This document shows positions 6,730 through 14,555 of a DNA stretch of 40,781 nucleotides, piece after piece (position 1 is the first letter of the stretch; each line of letters starts with the position of its first letter). The stretch covers positions 1 through 40,781 of the forward strand of contig NZ_JAGIQL010000049.1 in the NCBI RefSeq assembly GCF_017813245.1, in the 5' to 3' direction. The notes below the pieces were generated by a model that was given only the letters and a program-made list of their open reading frames with translations, made no database searches and was not told where the DNA came from. The translations under genes and the position numbers were made by a program. The stretch is from Streptomyces montanisoli (GTDB lineage Bacteria > Actinomycetota > Actinomycetes > Streptomycetales > Streptomycetaceae).

Positions 6730-8034
6730 TTAAGAAAGTTCCGGCTCGGCCTGCGGGGCGTCCTGGTTGATGCCGACCTTCTTGCCGACGTCGAGCAGGT
6801 TGTCCGCCCCGATCGGGTCGAAGTTCAGGACGTCCGGCAGGCTGCTGATGCCCGAGATGAGCGAGATGAATCCCAGCTCCGACTGCTCCGAGACCATCTT
6901 GGTGGCCGCGTTGGCCTTGGCCAGGTAGTCCTCCTTGTTCCGCTTCGGGTCGTAGAAGTAGCGGACGTAGGCGAAGATGTCCTTGCCGATCTGCCGGTAC
7001 ACGTTCTCGAACTTCTCCATCGCGAACGGCTCGGCGGCGGGGTCGGCCAGGGACGCGAGCAGCGCCTTGGCGCCCAGCCAGGCGCCCGAGGTGCCCAGCC
7101 ACACGCCGGAGGAGAACAGCGGGTCGACGAAGGCCGCCGCGTCGCCCACGGCCATCCAGCCGGGCCCGTGGAACGACTCGGTGGAGTAGGACCAGTCGCG
7201 GGTCGTGCGCAGGTCCTCCTTGCGCACACCGTCCTTGACAAGGTCCTTGAGCACCTGCGTGGTGGCCAGGCGCCGCTCGTAGATGTCGGCGGGCGACGCG
7301 CTCTTCACGGCGTGCGCGTAGACGTCGGTGTGCATGACCATCCCGACGCTCATCTCGAACTCGGAGACCGGGATCGCCCAGAACCACCCGTCGTCGAACG
7401 CCTCGACCATGATGTGGGAGTGCAGGTCGCCGGGGAGCGGCGCGTACGGGGTGTAGTAGGACCACACGGCCACCGAGTTGAGGTCCTCGGCGCGCTCGAC
7501 GCGCGTCAGCATCCGCGACACCGCGCGTGCCTGACCCGACGCGTCGACGGTGTAGCGCGCGGTGGTGGTGTGCTCCTGCCCGGACGCGTCGCGCCACCGC
7601 ACGCCGGTCACGGTGCCGTCGCCGGTGCGCAGCACGCCGTTGACGGTCGCGCCGTAGGTGATGTCGGCGCCGAGGGCGGCGGCGCGGTTGGCGATCAGGG
7701 CGTCGAACTCGGCGCGGCGCACGTGCCAGGAGTACTCGTAACGGCCGGCGTCGCGGAACTTGGTCGACCACGGGGTGGGGTCGTTGCCCCACACCAGGGT
7801 GATGCCGTACTTCTTCGGGAACCCCATGTTCTCGAGTTCCTCCCTCAGGCCCAGCTCCTCCATCACCGGGAGCATGCCGGTGATCATCGACTCACCGATG
7901 TGGTAGCGGGGGAAGAACTCCTTCTCCAGTACGGTGACGCGGTGGCCCTCCCGGGCCAGCAGCCCGGCGGTGACGGCGCCCGCGGGCCCCGCGCCGATGA
8001 TGAGGACGTCCATGTCGGTGGTGCGGTTCGCCAT
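6730..8034 (-). CDS. Flavin-dependent halogenase-like oxidoreductase
   Basis: The 434-residue protein has the FAD dinucleotide motif GAGPAG (residues 14-19), the GES segment after FPRYHI, and the flavin-halogenase signature WFWAIP at 217-222 (WxWxIP). Lys74/Lys75 in GFPKKYG sit where phenol/pyrrole-type halogenases carry the chloramine-forming Lys. A conserved VGDAAAFVDPLFSSGV block follows. Such enzymes use FADH2, O2 and halide to chlorinate aromatic carbons. It starts at ATG 8034 behind GAAGGG and lies 16 bases after the HopA1-like gene, so it belongs to the modification operon. The oddity is the substrate: neither predicted core has Trp or Tyr. It may instead act on leader tyrosines, on His, or as a non-halogenating flavin oxidase. 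A partner flavin reductase is not seen. Confidence 0.85.
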   Translation of the reverse strand: MANRTTDMDVLIIGAGPAGAVTAGLLAREGHRVTVLEKEFFPRYHIGESMITGMLPVMEELGLREELENMGFPKKYGITLVWGNDPTPWSTKFRDAGRYEYSWHVRRAEFDALIANRAAALGADITYGATVNGVLRTGDGTVTGVRWRDASGQEHTTTARYTVDASGQARAVSRMLTRVERAEDLNSVAVWSYYTPYAPLPGDLHSHIMVEAFDDGWFWAIPVSEFEMSVGMVMHTDVYAHAVKSASPADIYERRLATTQVLKDLVKDGVRKEDLRTTRDWSYSTESFHGPGWMAVGDAAAFVDPLFSSGVWLGTSGAWLGAKALLASLADPAAEPFAMEKFENVYRQIGKDIFAYVRYFYDPKRNKEDYLAKANAATKMVSEQSELGFISLISGISSLPDVLNFDPIGADNLLDVGKKVGINQDAPQAEPELS

Positions 8035-8050
8035 GGTGGGGTTCCCTTCC

Positions 8051-9031
8051 TCAGGCGGGTATGACGGGGGTGACGGGTGAGCTGAGGTTGCGTGCCGGGT
8101 TGAGCGGGTCGATGGACGCGTCGTTGCACATCGCGACGATGCGGCCGGTCAGGCTCTGGCCGTCGTCTGCGGCCGCGTGCGTCACCAGCGCCTCGGCGAG
8201 TACGCCGCAGCGGTGCTGGCCGAAGCTGAGGCTCTCGCGTCCCGGGCGCTTGTCGGACGGTTCGAAGGCCGCGCCGACCGACGCGGTCAGCGGGTGGGTG
8301 AAGGCGGAGGTGCCCTTCGCGAGGTCCCCGCCGCTCTCCAGCAGCGCGGCCAGGTCGCGCGCCGCGACCCACGACACGCGGGGCAGGTAGACGACGACGG
8401 CGTCGGTGCGCGGGTAGAGGCCGCGGTTCGACGACGCCTTGGCCTGCCAGGGCAGGCCGCGGTCCTCCAGATGCCCCGCGACCTTCGCGAGCAGGCCGGG
8501 GGCGTGGCCGGGGTCGGCGACGTGCGCGTACAGCCGCATCAGCCCGCCGGTGCGGCGCGGCATGGGCGCCGCGCAGGAGGTGAGGAAGAAGAACCCGGGC
8601 GACAGGGCGGGCCTGGCCCAGCTCAGGCGCAGAAACGTCTCGCCATCCTCCTGACCTTCCTGGCCTTCCCGGTCGAGGCTGTCGCGGGGGACGGTGACGC
8701 GTACCCCGTCGAGTACGACGACGGCGTGCTCGCCGTCCTCCCGGGCGACGCGCACCTCCCGGCGGGTGTCCCGCTCCCCCACCGCTTCGTGGAAGAGGCG
8801 GTCGAAGCCGGGGTCGGAGAACGTGCGCGGTGTGAGGCTCTTGCCGTGGTCGAGGCGGGCGTGGGCGCACTTGTAGAGCAGGGCGCCGAGGTCCGAGGCG
8901 ACCTTCTGGGCGCTTCCGGCGAGGTGCTCGCCCTGGAAGGAGGCGGTGACCTCGTCCTCGTCCGTCGCCGTGACGGTGACCTCGGCGGCCAGCTCGGCCA
9001 CTGCCGGGGCGAGTTGGGCATCAAGCAGCAT
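8051..9031 (-). CDS. HopA1-family protein, candidate phospho-Ser/Thr lyase of class V lanthipeptide synthesis (LanY-type)
   Basis: The 326-residue protein resembles the type III effector HopA1 family: an alpha-helical N-terminus, the FFFLTSCAAP segment, then RLYAHVADPGHAPGLLAKVA and the LPWQAKASSNRGLYPRTDAV stretch, which carries basic residues suited to a phosphate-lyase site. In class V lanthipeptide and thioamitide clusters this family removes phosphate from phospho-Ser/Thr made by the partner kinase, leaving Dha/Dhb. ATG 9031 overlaps the 3' end of the kinase gene by 11 bases, which fits coupled synthesis of the two partners. The N-terminal third is unusually acidic. Assignment rests on recalled family features plus context; no catalytic residue has been tested here. 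Confidence 0.8.
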   Translation of the reverse strand: MLLDAQLAPAVAELAAEVTVTATDEDEVTASFQGEHLAGSAQKVASDLGALLYKCAHARLDHGKSLTPRTFSDPGFDRLFHEAVGERDTRREVRVAREDGEHAVVVLDGVRVTVPRDSLDREGQEGQEDGETFLRLSWARPALSPGFFFLTSCAAPMPRRTGGLMRLYAHVADPGHAPGLLAKVAGHLEDRGLPWQAKASSNRGLYPRTDAVVVYLPRVSWVAARDLAALLESGGDLAKGTSAFTHPLTASVGAAFEPSDKRPGRESLSFGQHRCGVLAEALVTHAAADDGQSLTGRIVAMCNDASIDPLNPARNLSSPVTPVIPA

Positions 9032-10154
9032 GGGCGGGGATCCTTAGTCCGATGGTGTCGAGGAACTGCCGCGGGTCGAGGAGCAGTGAGCGCCCGATGC
9101 CCGCGGCCGCGCGGGGGACGGCCGCCAGGATCTGCTTCTGCCTGGCGATGGAGATCATCCGGTCGATCATGTGCCACCCCGCGTAGCGTGCGGCCCGTAC
9201 GGCGAGGTCGTCGTGGAGGGACGCGTCGAGGCCCGCGTGTGCGAGGTAGCCGGCGAAGAACGCCCTGGTGCGCGGGGCGAACCGGTCGACCTCGGCGGCG
9301 CCGGTGGCGACGATCTCCTGGTGGGTGGGTACGTGCCCCACGACGTGGGACTCGCTGAGCACGGTGGGGATCCGGTTGATCGCGTGGTAGAGCCACTCCC
9401 CGGCGAACGCGCCGATGTCGCGCGCCGGGTCGCCCAGGCGGGACTCCTCCGCGTCGGTCAGGTACAGCGTGTCGCCGCTGACGAGGAACTGGTCGAGGCG
9501 CACGTCGCCGTGGATGGGCACCCACACGCCCACGCCCGGGCCGTCCGCCTCCTTCATGGCGGTGACGGCTGCCAGGACCTCGGGATCGTTGTGCAGCAGA
9601 CGCCACATGTGCAGTTCCGCGCCGGACTGGCCCAGGTAACCGCGCAGTGTCAGCGCGTTCATCGGGCCGAGCGGCGGCAGCGGGTGTGCGGAGGTGTCGA
9701 AGCCGTCGGGTGCCAGGCGGTGGGTTTCGGCGACGAGCCGTGCGGCCCTCAGGCACCACTCGGTGTCGAAGTCCTCACCCGCGTCCTGGGACGCCGTGAA
9801 GAGTTCCAGCAACGACCGCGGTTCGTCAAGGAGTTCGAAGGCGACGGTCGCCGTGGACTCCGCGTGGCCGAGCACCCTCGGGGTGGCGATGCCCGCCCGC
9901 GCGGCGCGCTCGGCGAAGGTCAGTGTGCGTCGTAGCCGCTCGTCGCGGCCCGGTGGGTCGAAGGTCTTGACGAAGACCTTCTCGCCCCGGTCGGTGGTGC
10001 CCATCCAGGACTCGTTGCGCCCGAAGGGCGACGTGACGGTGTCGGCCACGAACCTCCCGAGCCCGGTGCTCTCCAGGAGGGCGTTGACCTCGGGGTGCCG
10101 GGCGAGGTCCGCCGGCTCGAACCGTATGCGGTCGGCGCGTGATTGGCTGTCCAT
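9021..10154 (-). CDS. APH-fold Ser/Thr kinase of the lanthipeptide dehydratase (LanK-type)
   Basis: The 377-residue protein has the aminoglycoside-phosphotransferase fold: an ATP-site Lys in KVFVKTF (K63), the hinge FELLDEPRSLLELF, the catalytic loop IHGDVRLDQFLV (H215, D217; Q222 replaces the usual Asn) and a metal loop LTDAEESRLGDPARDIG in place of DFG/DxD. In class V lanthipeptide and thioamitide systems such a kinase phosphorylates precursor Ser/Thr and a HopA1 lyase eliminates the phosphate. The lyase gene follows with an 11-base overlap. ATG 10154 has no ribosome site, but a promoter-like TTGCCA-N18-TACGGT ends nine bases before it, so a leaderless message is likely. It heads the minus-strand operon kinase, lyase, halogenase, precursors. 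Confidence 0.82.
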   Translation of the reverse strand: MDSQSRADRIRFEPADLARHPEVNALLESTGLGRFVADTVTSPFGRNESWMGTTDRGEKVFVKTFDPPGRDERLRRTLTFAERAARAGIATPRVLGHAESTATVAFELLDEPRSLLELFTASQDAGEDFDTEWCLRAARLVAETHRLAPDGFDTSAHPLPPLGPMNALTLRGYLGQSGAELHMWRLLHNDPEVLAAVTAMKEADGPGVGVWVPIHGDVRLDQFLVSGDTLYLTDAEESRLGDPARDIGAFAGEWLYHAINRIPTVLSESHVVGHVPTHQEIVATGAAEVDRFAPRTRAFFAGYLAHAGLDASLHDDLAVRAARYAGWHMIDRMISIARQKQILAAVPRAAAGIGRSLLLDPRQFLDTIGLRIPAHAA

Positions 10155-10163
10155 AAGCGCCGG

Positions 10164-10193
10164 ACCGTACGGTCGGCCCGGCACGCCTGGCAA
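10164..10193 (-). promoter_or_regulatory. Promoter of the minus-strand biosynthetic operon
   Basis: Reading the minus strand, TTGCCA (10193-10188) is followed after 18 bases by TACGGT (10169-10164); the kinase ATG begins nine bases further. The spacing and hexamers fit a Streptomyces housekeeping-type promoter, and transcription would begin at or within a base or two of the start codon, giving a leaderless message. Confidence 0.5.
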
Positions 10194-10216
10194 CGCCGCA
10201 AGCATGCTGATGGTTT

Positions 10217-10230
10217 GCGAGGCACCTCGC
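10217..10230. promoter_or_regulatory. Palindrome between the divergent operons, candidate operator
   Basis: GCGAGG-CA-CCTCGC is a perfect 6-bp inverted repeat with a two-base centre, placed between the two divergent promoters (24 bases before one -35, 50 before the other). Its position suits a shared regulator of the cluster; the regulator is unknown. Confidence 0.4.
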
Positions 10231-10280
10231 GTCTTTGCAGGTCAGGCCGGTGCTGAGCGGGCCTGCTGCGCAAGAAACCA

Positions 10281-10310
10281 TTGATGGACGCGTGACGTTG
10301 AACCTAGTCT
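10281..10310 (+). promoter_or_regulatory. Promoter of the plus-strand operon
   Basis: TTGATG (10281-10286), an 18-base spacer and TAGTCT (10305-10310) make a good Streptomyces promoter. The predicted transcription start, about seven bases on, falls at GTG 10319, the in-frame start of the first M16 peptidase, again suggesting leaderless translation. Confidence 0.5.
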
Positions 10311-10318
10311 CGCCGCTC

Positions 10319-11587
10319 GTGACTGCTTCAGACGAACGCCTCCGGCACGCGGCGCTGCCCAACGGGCTGCGGATCGTGGCGCGGCGCCTGCCCGGCCGCG
10401 GGGCCGTCGGCGTGGCGGTGAACTACCGCGCCGGTTTCCGCGGCGAACCCGAGGGGCGCTCCGGCATGGCGCACCTCTTCGAGCATCTGATGTTCCAGGG
10501 CTCCGCCGGCTTCGGCGCGGGCGGCCACTTCGGCTACGTCCAGCGTCTCGGCGGCACGGTGTCAGGCAACACGTTCACCGACATCAGCGACTTCCACCAG
10601 GTGGTGCCCGCGGGCAACGAGCGGCGCGTCCTGGAGATGGAGGCCGACCGGATGCAGCACCTGATCCTCGACCAGGAACGCCTCGACGTGCAGCGCCGCG
10701 TGGTGCTGGAGGAGATCAACCTCAAGGTCAGGGGCGCCCCTTACGGCGGCTTCCCCTGGACGGTGCTGCCGCGCGCGGTCTACTCGGGGTGGCACAACGC
10801 CCACAACGGCTACGGCGACGAGGCCGACCTGATGGAGATCACCGTCCAGGAGTGCCGTGACTTCTACGCGTCCGCCTACGCCCCGGGCAACGCGGTCGTC
10901 GCCGTCGCCGGGGACGTCGACCCGGGACGGCTCGTCGACGAGGCGGTGGAGGTGTTCGGCGGGCTGGACGACCGGGGCACGCCGAAGCCGCCACCGCTCG
11001 ACGAGACCCCGGGGACCTCCCCGCGCACCCACCACCACCGCGACGCCCTCGCGCCGCGCCCGGCCCTCGCGATCGGCCGGCCCCTGCCCGCGCCGTCCGA
11101 CATCGACCGCTACGCCGCCTTCGTTGTGGCGTCGATGTGGCTGACGGGCAACGACCATAGCCCGCTGCGCCGGGCCCTGGACGCGCGCGGCGTACCGTGC
11201 GCGTCGGTGTGCGGCCTGTTCGGCCCGTGGCTCGCCGCCGAACCCGACACGTTCACGTTCGTCGCCCACCACGACCCCGGCGGCAGGAACGCGGTCGTCG
11301 ACCTCTTCGACGAAGCGTGCGAGCGCCTGGCAGCCACCGGTGACGACGGGATCGGCCCGGCCAGGCGCCAGGCGCACGTGTCGCTGCTCGCGCAGCAGGA
11401 CTCGGTGCTGGGCGAGACGCGCGCGCTGGCACGCTCCGAGCTGCTGTTCGGCGACCCCGGCCTGGTGCGCCGCGCGATGCTCGCCACCGCGACCGTACCG
11501 GCCACCCATGTGCACGCGGCAGCACGGGAGTTGGCGGACCACCGCGGCCGGGGCTACGCGGAGCTCACGACGGAGGGCCAGGCATGA
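10319..11587 (+). CDS. M16 zinc peptidase, catalytic subunit (leader peptidase P1)
   Basis: From GTG 10319 the protein is 422 residues, the usual size of an M16B half-enzyme. It carries the inverted zinc motif HLFEH (His52, Glu55, His56 of this start) and the downstream third ligand region VVLEEINLK about 75 residues on. LPNGLRIV and GSRSGMAH-like context are typical of pitrilysin/processing peptidases. M16 pairs occur in class V lanthipeptide clusters, where they are thought to remove the leader after modification. The stop overlaps the next gene as ATGA, so both subunits are made together. GTG 10292 is an alternative start but would lie upstream of the predicted -10. No signal peptide is seen, so it acts in the cytoplasm. 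Confidence 0.85.
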   Translation: MTASDERLRHAALPNGLRIVARRLPGRGAVGVAVNYRAGFRGEPEGRSGMAHLFEHLMFQGSAGFGAGGHFGYVQRLGGTVSGNTFTDISDFHQVVPAGNERRVLEMEADRMQHLILDQERLDVQRRVVLEEINLKVRGAPYGGFPWTVLPRAVYSGWHNAHNGYGDEADLMEITVQECRDFYASAYAPGNAVVAVAGDVDPGRLVDEAVEVFGGLDDRGTPKPPPLDETPGTSPRTHHHRDALAPRPALAIGRPLPAPSDIDRYAAFVVASMWLTGNDHSPLRRALDARGVPCASVCGLFGPWLAAEPDTFTFVAHHDPGGRNAVVDLFDEACERLAATGDDGIGPARRQAHVSLLAQQDSVLGETRALARSELLFGDPGLVRRAMLATATVPATHVHAAARELADHRGRGYAELTTEGQA

Positions 11588-12825
11588 TCGGCACGGCCGT
11601 CACCCAGCCCCGCGTCCTCGGCGCGCGCTCCGCCCACGGCGCGGAGATCCACGTGGCACCTCTCGCCACCACTCCCCTGGTACGGGTCCACCTGGCGATG
11701 CGCGTCGGCACACCGGCCCTGGGCGACCTCGCCGAGGCCGAGGTGTTCCAGGCACACTGGCTGACCACCCCGCGCGTCACGGCACTCCAGCGCCTCGGCG
11801 CAGCCGTGCAGGTCGCGCGCAGCCAGCACTGGCTGAGCTTCGCCGCCACCGCGCCGAGCGCGCTGGCCGAGGAGGCCGTCGACACCGTGTGCTCGGCCGC
11901 CGCGCCCGTGCCGATCGGCGAGGACGAGCTGCGCGGCGCCACGGACCGTGCCAGGCGCCAGGCACTCGGCATGGCCGCGCGCCCCGCGTCCGTCACCACG
12001 GAACTCGTCACCCGCGCCGCACTCGGACACGTGCCGCCCGCCCTGTCCACGCAGCTCACCGGCGCCATGTGGGACGCGCCCAGCGCGTCGGCCACCGGCT
12101 CCTTCACGGCGCGCCGCGCCGCGAACTCCCCCGCCCACCTGGTGGTCTGCGGGGACGTGGAGCCCAGGCGGACACTGGACGCCGCGCGCGCCGCCATGGA
12201 CCGGGTGCAAGCGGGCACCCGCGACCCCGCGCCCGTACTGCCGGGCCGCGTCGGAGGCGACGGCGCCCGCCAGGAGCACGCGAGACCCGGCTGGTCCGTC
12301 GCCCACCTGCGCTACGCGTACGACGGGCTGCACCGCGACCATCCGCTCTTCCCCGCCTCCCTGGTGGCCACCGCCGCGCTGGGCTACTTCTCGGGCAGGA
12401 TCAACACGCGGGTACGCGAACGGCTCGGGCTCGCCTACCGCACCGACGCCTCGCCCGGCCAGTACCTCGACCACGACATGGTGTTCGTCGAGGCGGACGT
12501 GGCGCCCGGCCACGTCGCCACCGCCGACGCCGAGATCACGTCCATCATCGATGACTTCGCCGACCGGGGCCTGCGGGACGGCGAACTCGACGCCGTCGTC
12601 TCCTTCATGACCGGCCAGTACGCGCTCGCGCTCTCCTCGCAGGCCGGGCTCGCCTCGTCCGTGCTGTCCTACGCGACGTCCGGTCTCGGCGTCCCGCGCA
12701 TATCGGGCGTCCCCCACGCGATCAGCCGCACCACGGCCGGCGAGGTCGGGGAGGCCGCACGGCTCGTGCACGGCGCCGGCCCTGTCGCGCACGTCGTGGT
12801 CCGGCCGGCAACCCCCAGGAAGTGA
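11584..12825 (+). CDS. M16 peptidase homologue without zinc motif (subunit P2)
   Basis: The 413-residue protein has the M16 fold markers (PLVRVHLAMRVGTPALGDLA near the N-terminus, LGYFSGRINTRVRERLGLAY near residue 260-280), but where a catalytic subunit has HxxEH this one reads EVFQAHWLTTP, so no zinc site is visible. The RINTRVRERLGLAY stretch corresponds to the substrate-binding R/Y region of the partner half in M16B heterodimers. It should therefore form a heterodimer with the preceding catalytic subunit and contribute substrate binding. ATG 11584 overlaps the upstream stop (ATGA). The next gene starts five bases after its stop. Confidence 0.82.
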   Translation: MIGTAVTQPRVLGARSAHGAEIHVAPLATTPLVRVHLAMRVGTPALGDLAEAEVFQAHWLTTPRVTALQRLGAAVQVARSQHWLSFAATAPSALAEEAVDTVCSAAAPVPIGEDELRGATDRARRQALGMAARPASVTTELVTRAALGHVPPALSTQLTGAMWDAPSASATGSFTARRAANSPAHLVVCGDVEPRRTLDAARAAMDRVQAGTRDPAPVLPGRVGGDGARQEHARPGWSVAHLRYAYDGLHRDHPLFPASLVATAALGYFSGRINTRVRERLGLAYRTDASPGQYLDHDMVFVEADVAPGHVATADAEITSIIDDFADRGLRDGELDAVVSFMTGQYALALSSQAGLASSVLSYATSGLGVPRISGVPHAISRTTAGEVGEAARLVHGAGPVAHVVVRPATPRK

Positions 12826-12829
12826 GCAC

Positions 12830-13684
12830 GTGAACCCACCGCGACCCCCCATAGAACTGCGCGGCATCACCATGTCGTACGGGCAACACGACGTCCTCAA
12901 GGGACTCGATCTCACCGTTGAGAAGGGCCAGTTGTTCGTCCTGCTCGGGCCCAACGGCGCCGGCAAGACCACCACCATCGAGATCATGGAGGGCTACGCG
13001 AAGCCGACCGGCGGGAGCGCCAGCGTCCTCGGCAGCGACCCGCTGACCGCGGGCGACGCCTGGCGCGACCAGGTCGGCATCGTCATGCAGTCCTGGGCGG
13101 ACCACGCAAGCTGGCGGCTCGACACACTGCTCGGCGACATCGCCTCCTACTACAGCGACCCCTACCCGACGGCCGAACTGCTGGAGCTCGTGGGCCTCGG
13201 CGAGCACCGCCGGCGCAGGCTCAACCAGCTCTCCGGCGGCCAGCGGCGCCGTATGGACGTCGCCCTCGGCCTCGTAGGACACCCCAGGGTGCTCTTCCTC
13301 GACGAGCCGACCGCCGGCTTCGACCCGCAGGCACGCGCCGACTTCCACCGGGTGATCAGCGGGCTCAAGAGCGAGGGCGTGACCATCGTGCTCACCACGC
13401 ACGACCTGCAGGAAGCCGAACGGCTCGCCGACCGCATCGGCATCCTGCTCGGCGGTGTCATCCACACCGACTCCACGCCCGCCGAGCTCGCGCAGAGCAT
13501 AGGACAGCGCACCCAGGTGTCGTGGACGGCGAAGGACGGGGCCAGGCGGACCGAGGCGACCGACGACCCCGACACGCTCGTCCACGAGTTGATGACGTCG
13601 AACGGCGGGCCGCTCACAGGACTGCGCATCGACCGGCCGTCCCTCGAGGAGATCTACATGGACATCGTGGAGGCGGCACGGTGA
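12830..13684 (+). CDS. ABC transporter ATP-binding protein (ABC-2 type exporter)
   Basis: The 284-residue ATPase has Walker A GPNGAGKTT (about 44-52), the Q-loop region, signature LSGGQRRRMDVALGL, Walker B VLFLDEPTAGFD and the H-loop TTHD. The C-terminal part (DGARRTEATDDPDTLVHEL) is the extra regulatory segment typical of drug- and bacteriocin-export ATPases of the CcmA/DrrA type. GTG 12830 has AGGAAG upstream. It pairs with the permease that follows through a GTGA overlap. In this cluster it probably exports the finished peptide or gives self-protection. Confidence 0.9.
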   Translation: MNPPRPPIELRGITMSYGQHDVLKGLDLTVEKGQLFVLLGPNGAGKTTTIEIMEGYAKPTGGSASVLGSDPLTAGDAWRDQVGIVMQSWADHASWRLDTLLGDIASYYSDPYPTAELLELVGLGEHRRRRLNQLSGGQRRRMDVALGLVGHPRVLFLDEPTAGFDPQARADFHRVISGLKSEGVTIVLTTHDLQEAERLADRIGILLGGVIHTDSTPAELAQSIGQRTQVSWTAKDGARRTEATDDPDTLVHELMTSNGGPLTGLRIDRPSLEEIYMDIVEAAR

Positions 13685-14466
13685 CGGTCGCACGCCTGGC
13701 CTGGCACAAGGCCGCCATCGATTTGAGGATGACGTTCTCCTCGCCCAAAGACCTCTTCAACATGTCCATCTTCGTCATCCTGATGCTCGCTGCCGCCTTC
13801 GCCCAGTGGGACCACCGCGGCGTCGTGCTCCTCGGCGGGATGAGCCTGATGCCGGCCGTCGGGGCGATGCTGTCCATCCCGTCCCTGATCGCGCTGGAGA
13901 AGACGGACGGGACGATCCTGCGGCGCAAGAACATCCCGCGCGGCATCCCCGCGTACGTCGCCGCCAGGATCATCTACACCACCGTGACCTCGTTCGTCTC
14001 CCTGCTGCCGCTGCTCGTCGTGGTCTTCGCGACCAGCGCCGACCTGCCGGCGGGGGTGTGGGACGTCGTGCTCGCGCTGCTCATCATCATGTTCGGCGGC
14101 GCGGCCCTCGTACCGCTCGGCGTCGCCGTCGGCGCGCTCCTGCCCAACCCGCGGGAGGCGGTCGCGATGGTGTCCTTCCCGTTCATGCTGATCGCGGGGG
14201 TCTCCGGCGTCCTCACACCCGACCAGGGCCTGCCGAACTGGCTGAAGTACGCCGCCGACGTCTTCCCCCTCGCCTGGATGACCCGCGGGACGCGCGACGC
14301 CTTCGCCGGGCACCTGGGCACCTTCCCCGGCTGGATCTTCGTGCTGGTGTGCGTCGGGTGGCTGAGCGCCGGATCGCTGCTCGCCGTCCCGCTGATGCGC
14401 GCCATGGTCCGCAAGCAGACCGGCGCTTCGCTGATCAGGCGGAAGGACAAGGCGTCCGTCGCCTGA
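13681..14466 (+). CDS. ABC-2 type transporter permease
   Basis: The 261-residue membrane protein begins with a cytoplasmic helix (ARLAWHKAAIDLRMTF) and then has about six hydrophobic segments, including FNMSIFVILMLAAAFAQW, GGMSLMPAVGAMLSIPSL, VTSFVSLLPLLVVVFATS and VVLALLIIMFGGAALVPL. It has the ABC-2 family features: a cytosolic EKTDGTILRRKNIPRG loop and a PNWLKYAADVFPLAWMTRG segment near the end. GTG 13681 overlaps the ATPase stop by four bases. It forms the membrane half of the two-gene exporter. The sequence just after its stop is a 12-base tandem repeat. Confidence 0.88.
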   Translation: MTVARLAWHKAAIDLRMTFSSPKDLFNMSIFVILMLAAAFAQWDHRGVVLLGGMSLMPAVGAMLSIPSLIALEKTDGTILRRKNIPRGIPAYVAARIIYTTVTSFVSLLPLLVVVFATSADLPAGVWDVVLALLIIMFGGAALVPLGVAVGALLPNPREAVAMVSFPFMLIAGVSGVLTPDQGLPNWLKYAADVFPLAWMTRGTRDAFAGHLGTFPGWIFVLVCVGWLSAGSLLAVPLMRAMVRKQTGASLIRRKDKASVA

Positions 14467-14508
14467 CGCGTCGCCTGACACGTCGCCTGACGCATCACCT
14501 GACGCATC
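14461..14508 (+). repeat. Four tandem 12-base units after the permease stop
   Basis: Four copies of a GCCTGACGCGTC-like unit (14461-14472, 14473-14484, 14485-14496, 14497-14508), with one or two changes per unit, begin inside the permease stop codon. Each unit carries TGA in the same frame. A duplicated CCCGTCCATA follows before the next gene. Slippage is the simplest origin. Confidence 0.75.
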
Positions 14509-14555
14509 ACCGTCCAGGCCCGTCCATAGCCCGTCCATACAGAAGGGACACCGCT

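Noticed and set aside
8177..9358. Long plus-strand frame opposite the HopA1-like and kinase genes.
   Set aside because: Low-complexity Gly/Arg/Ala content and no recognisable domain; shadow of the minus-strand genes.
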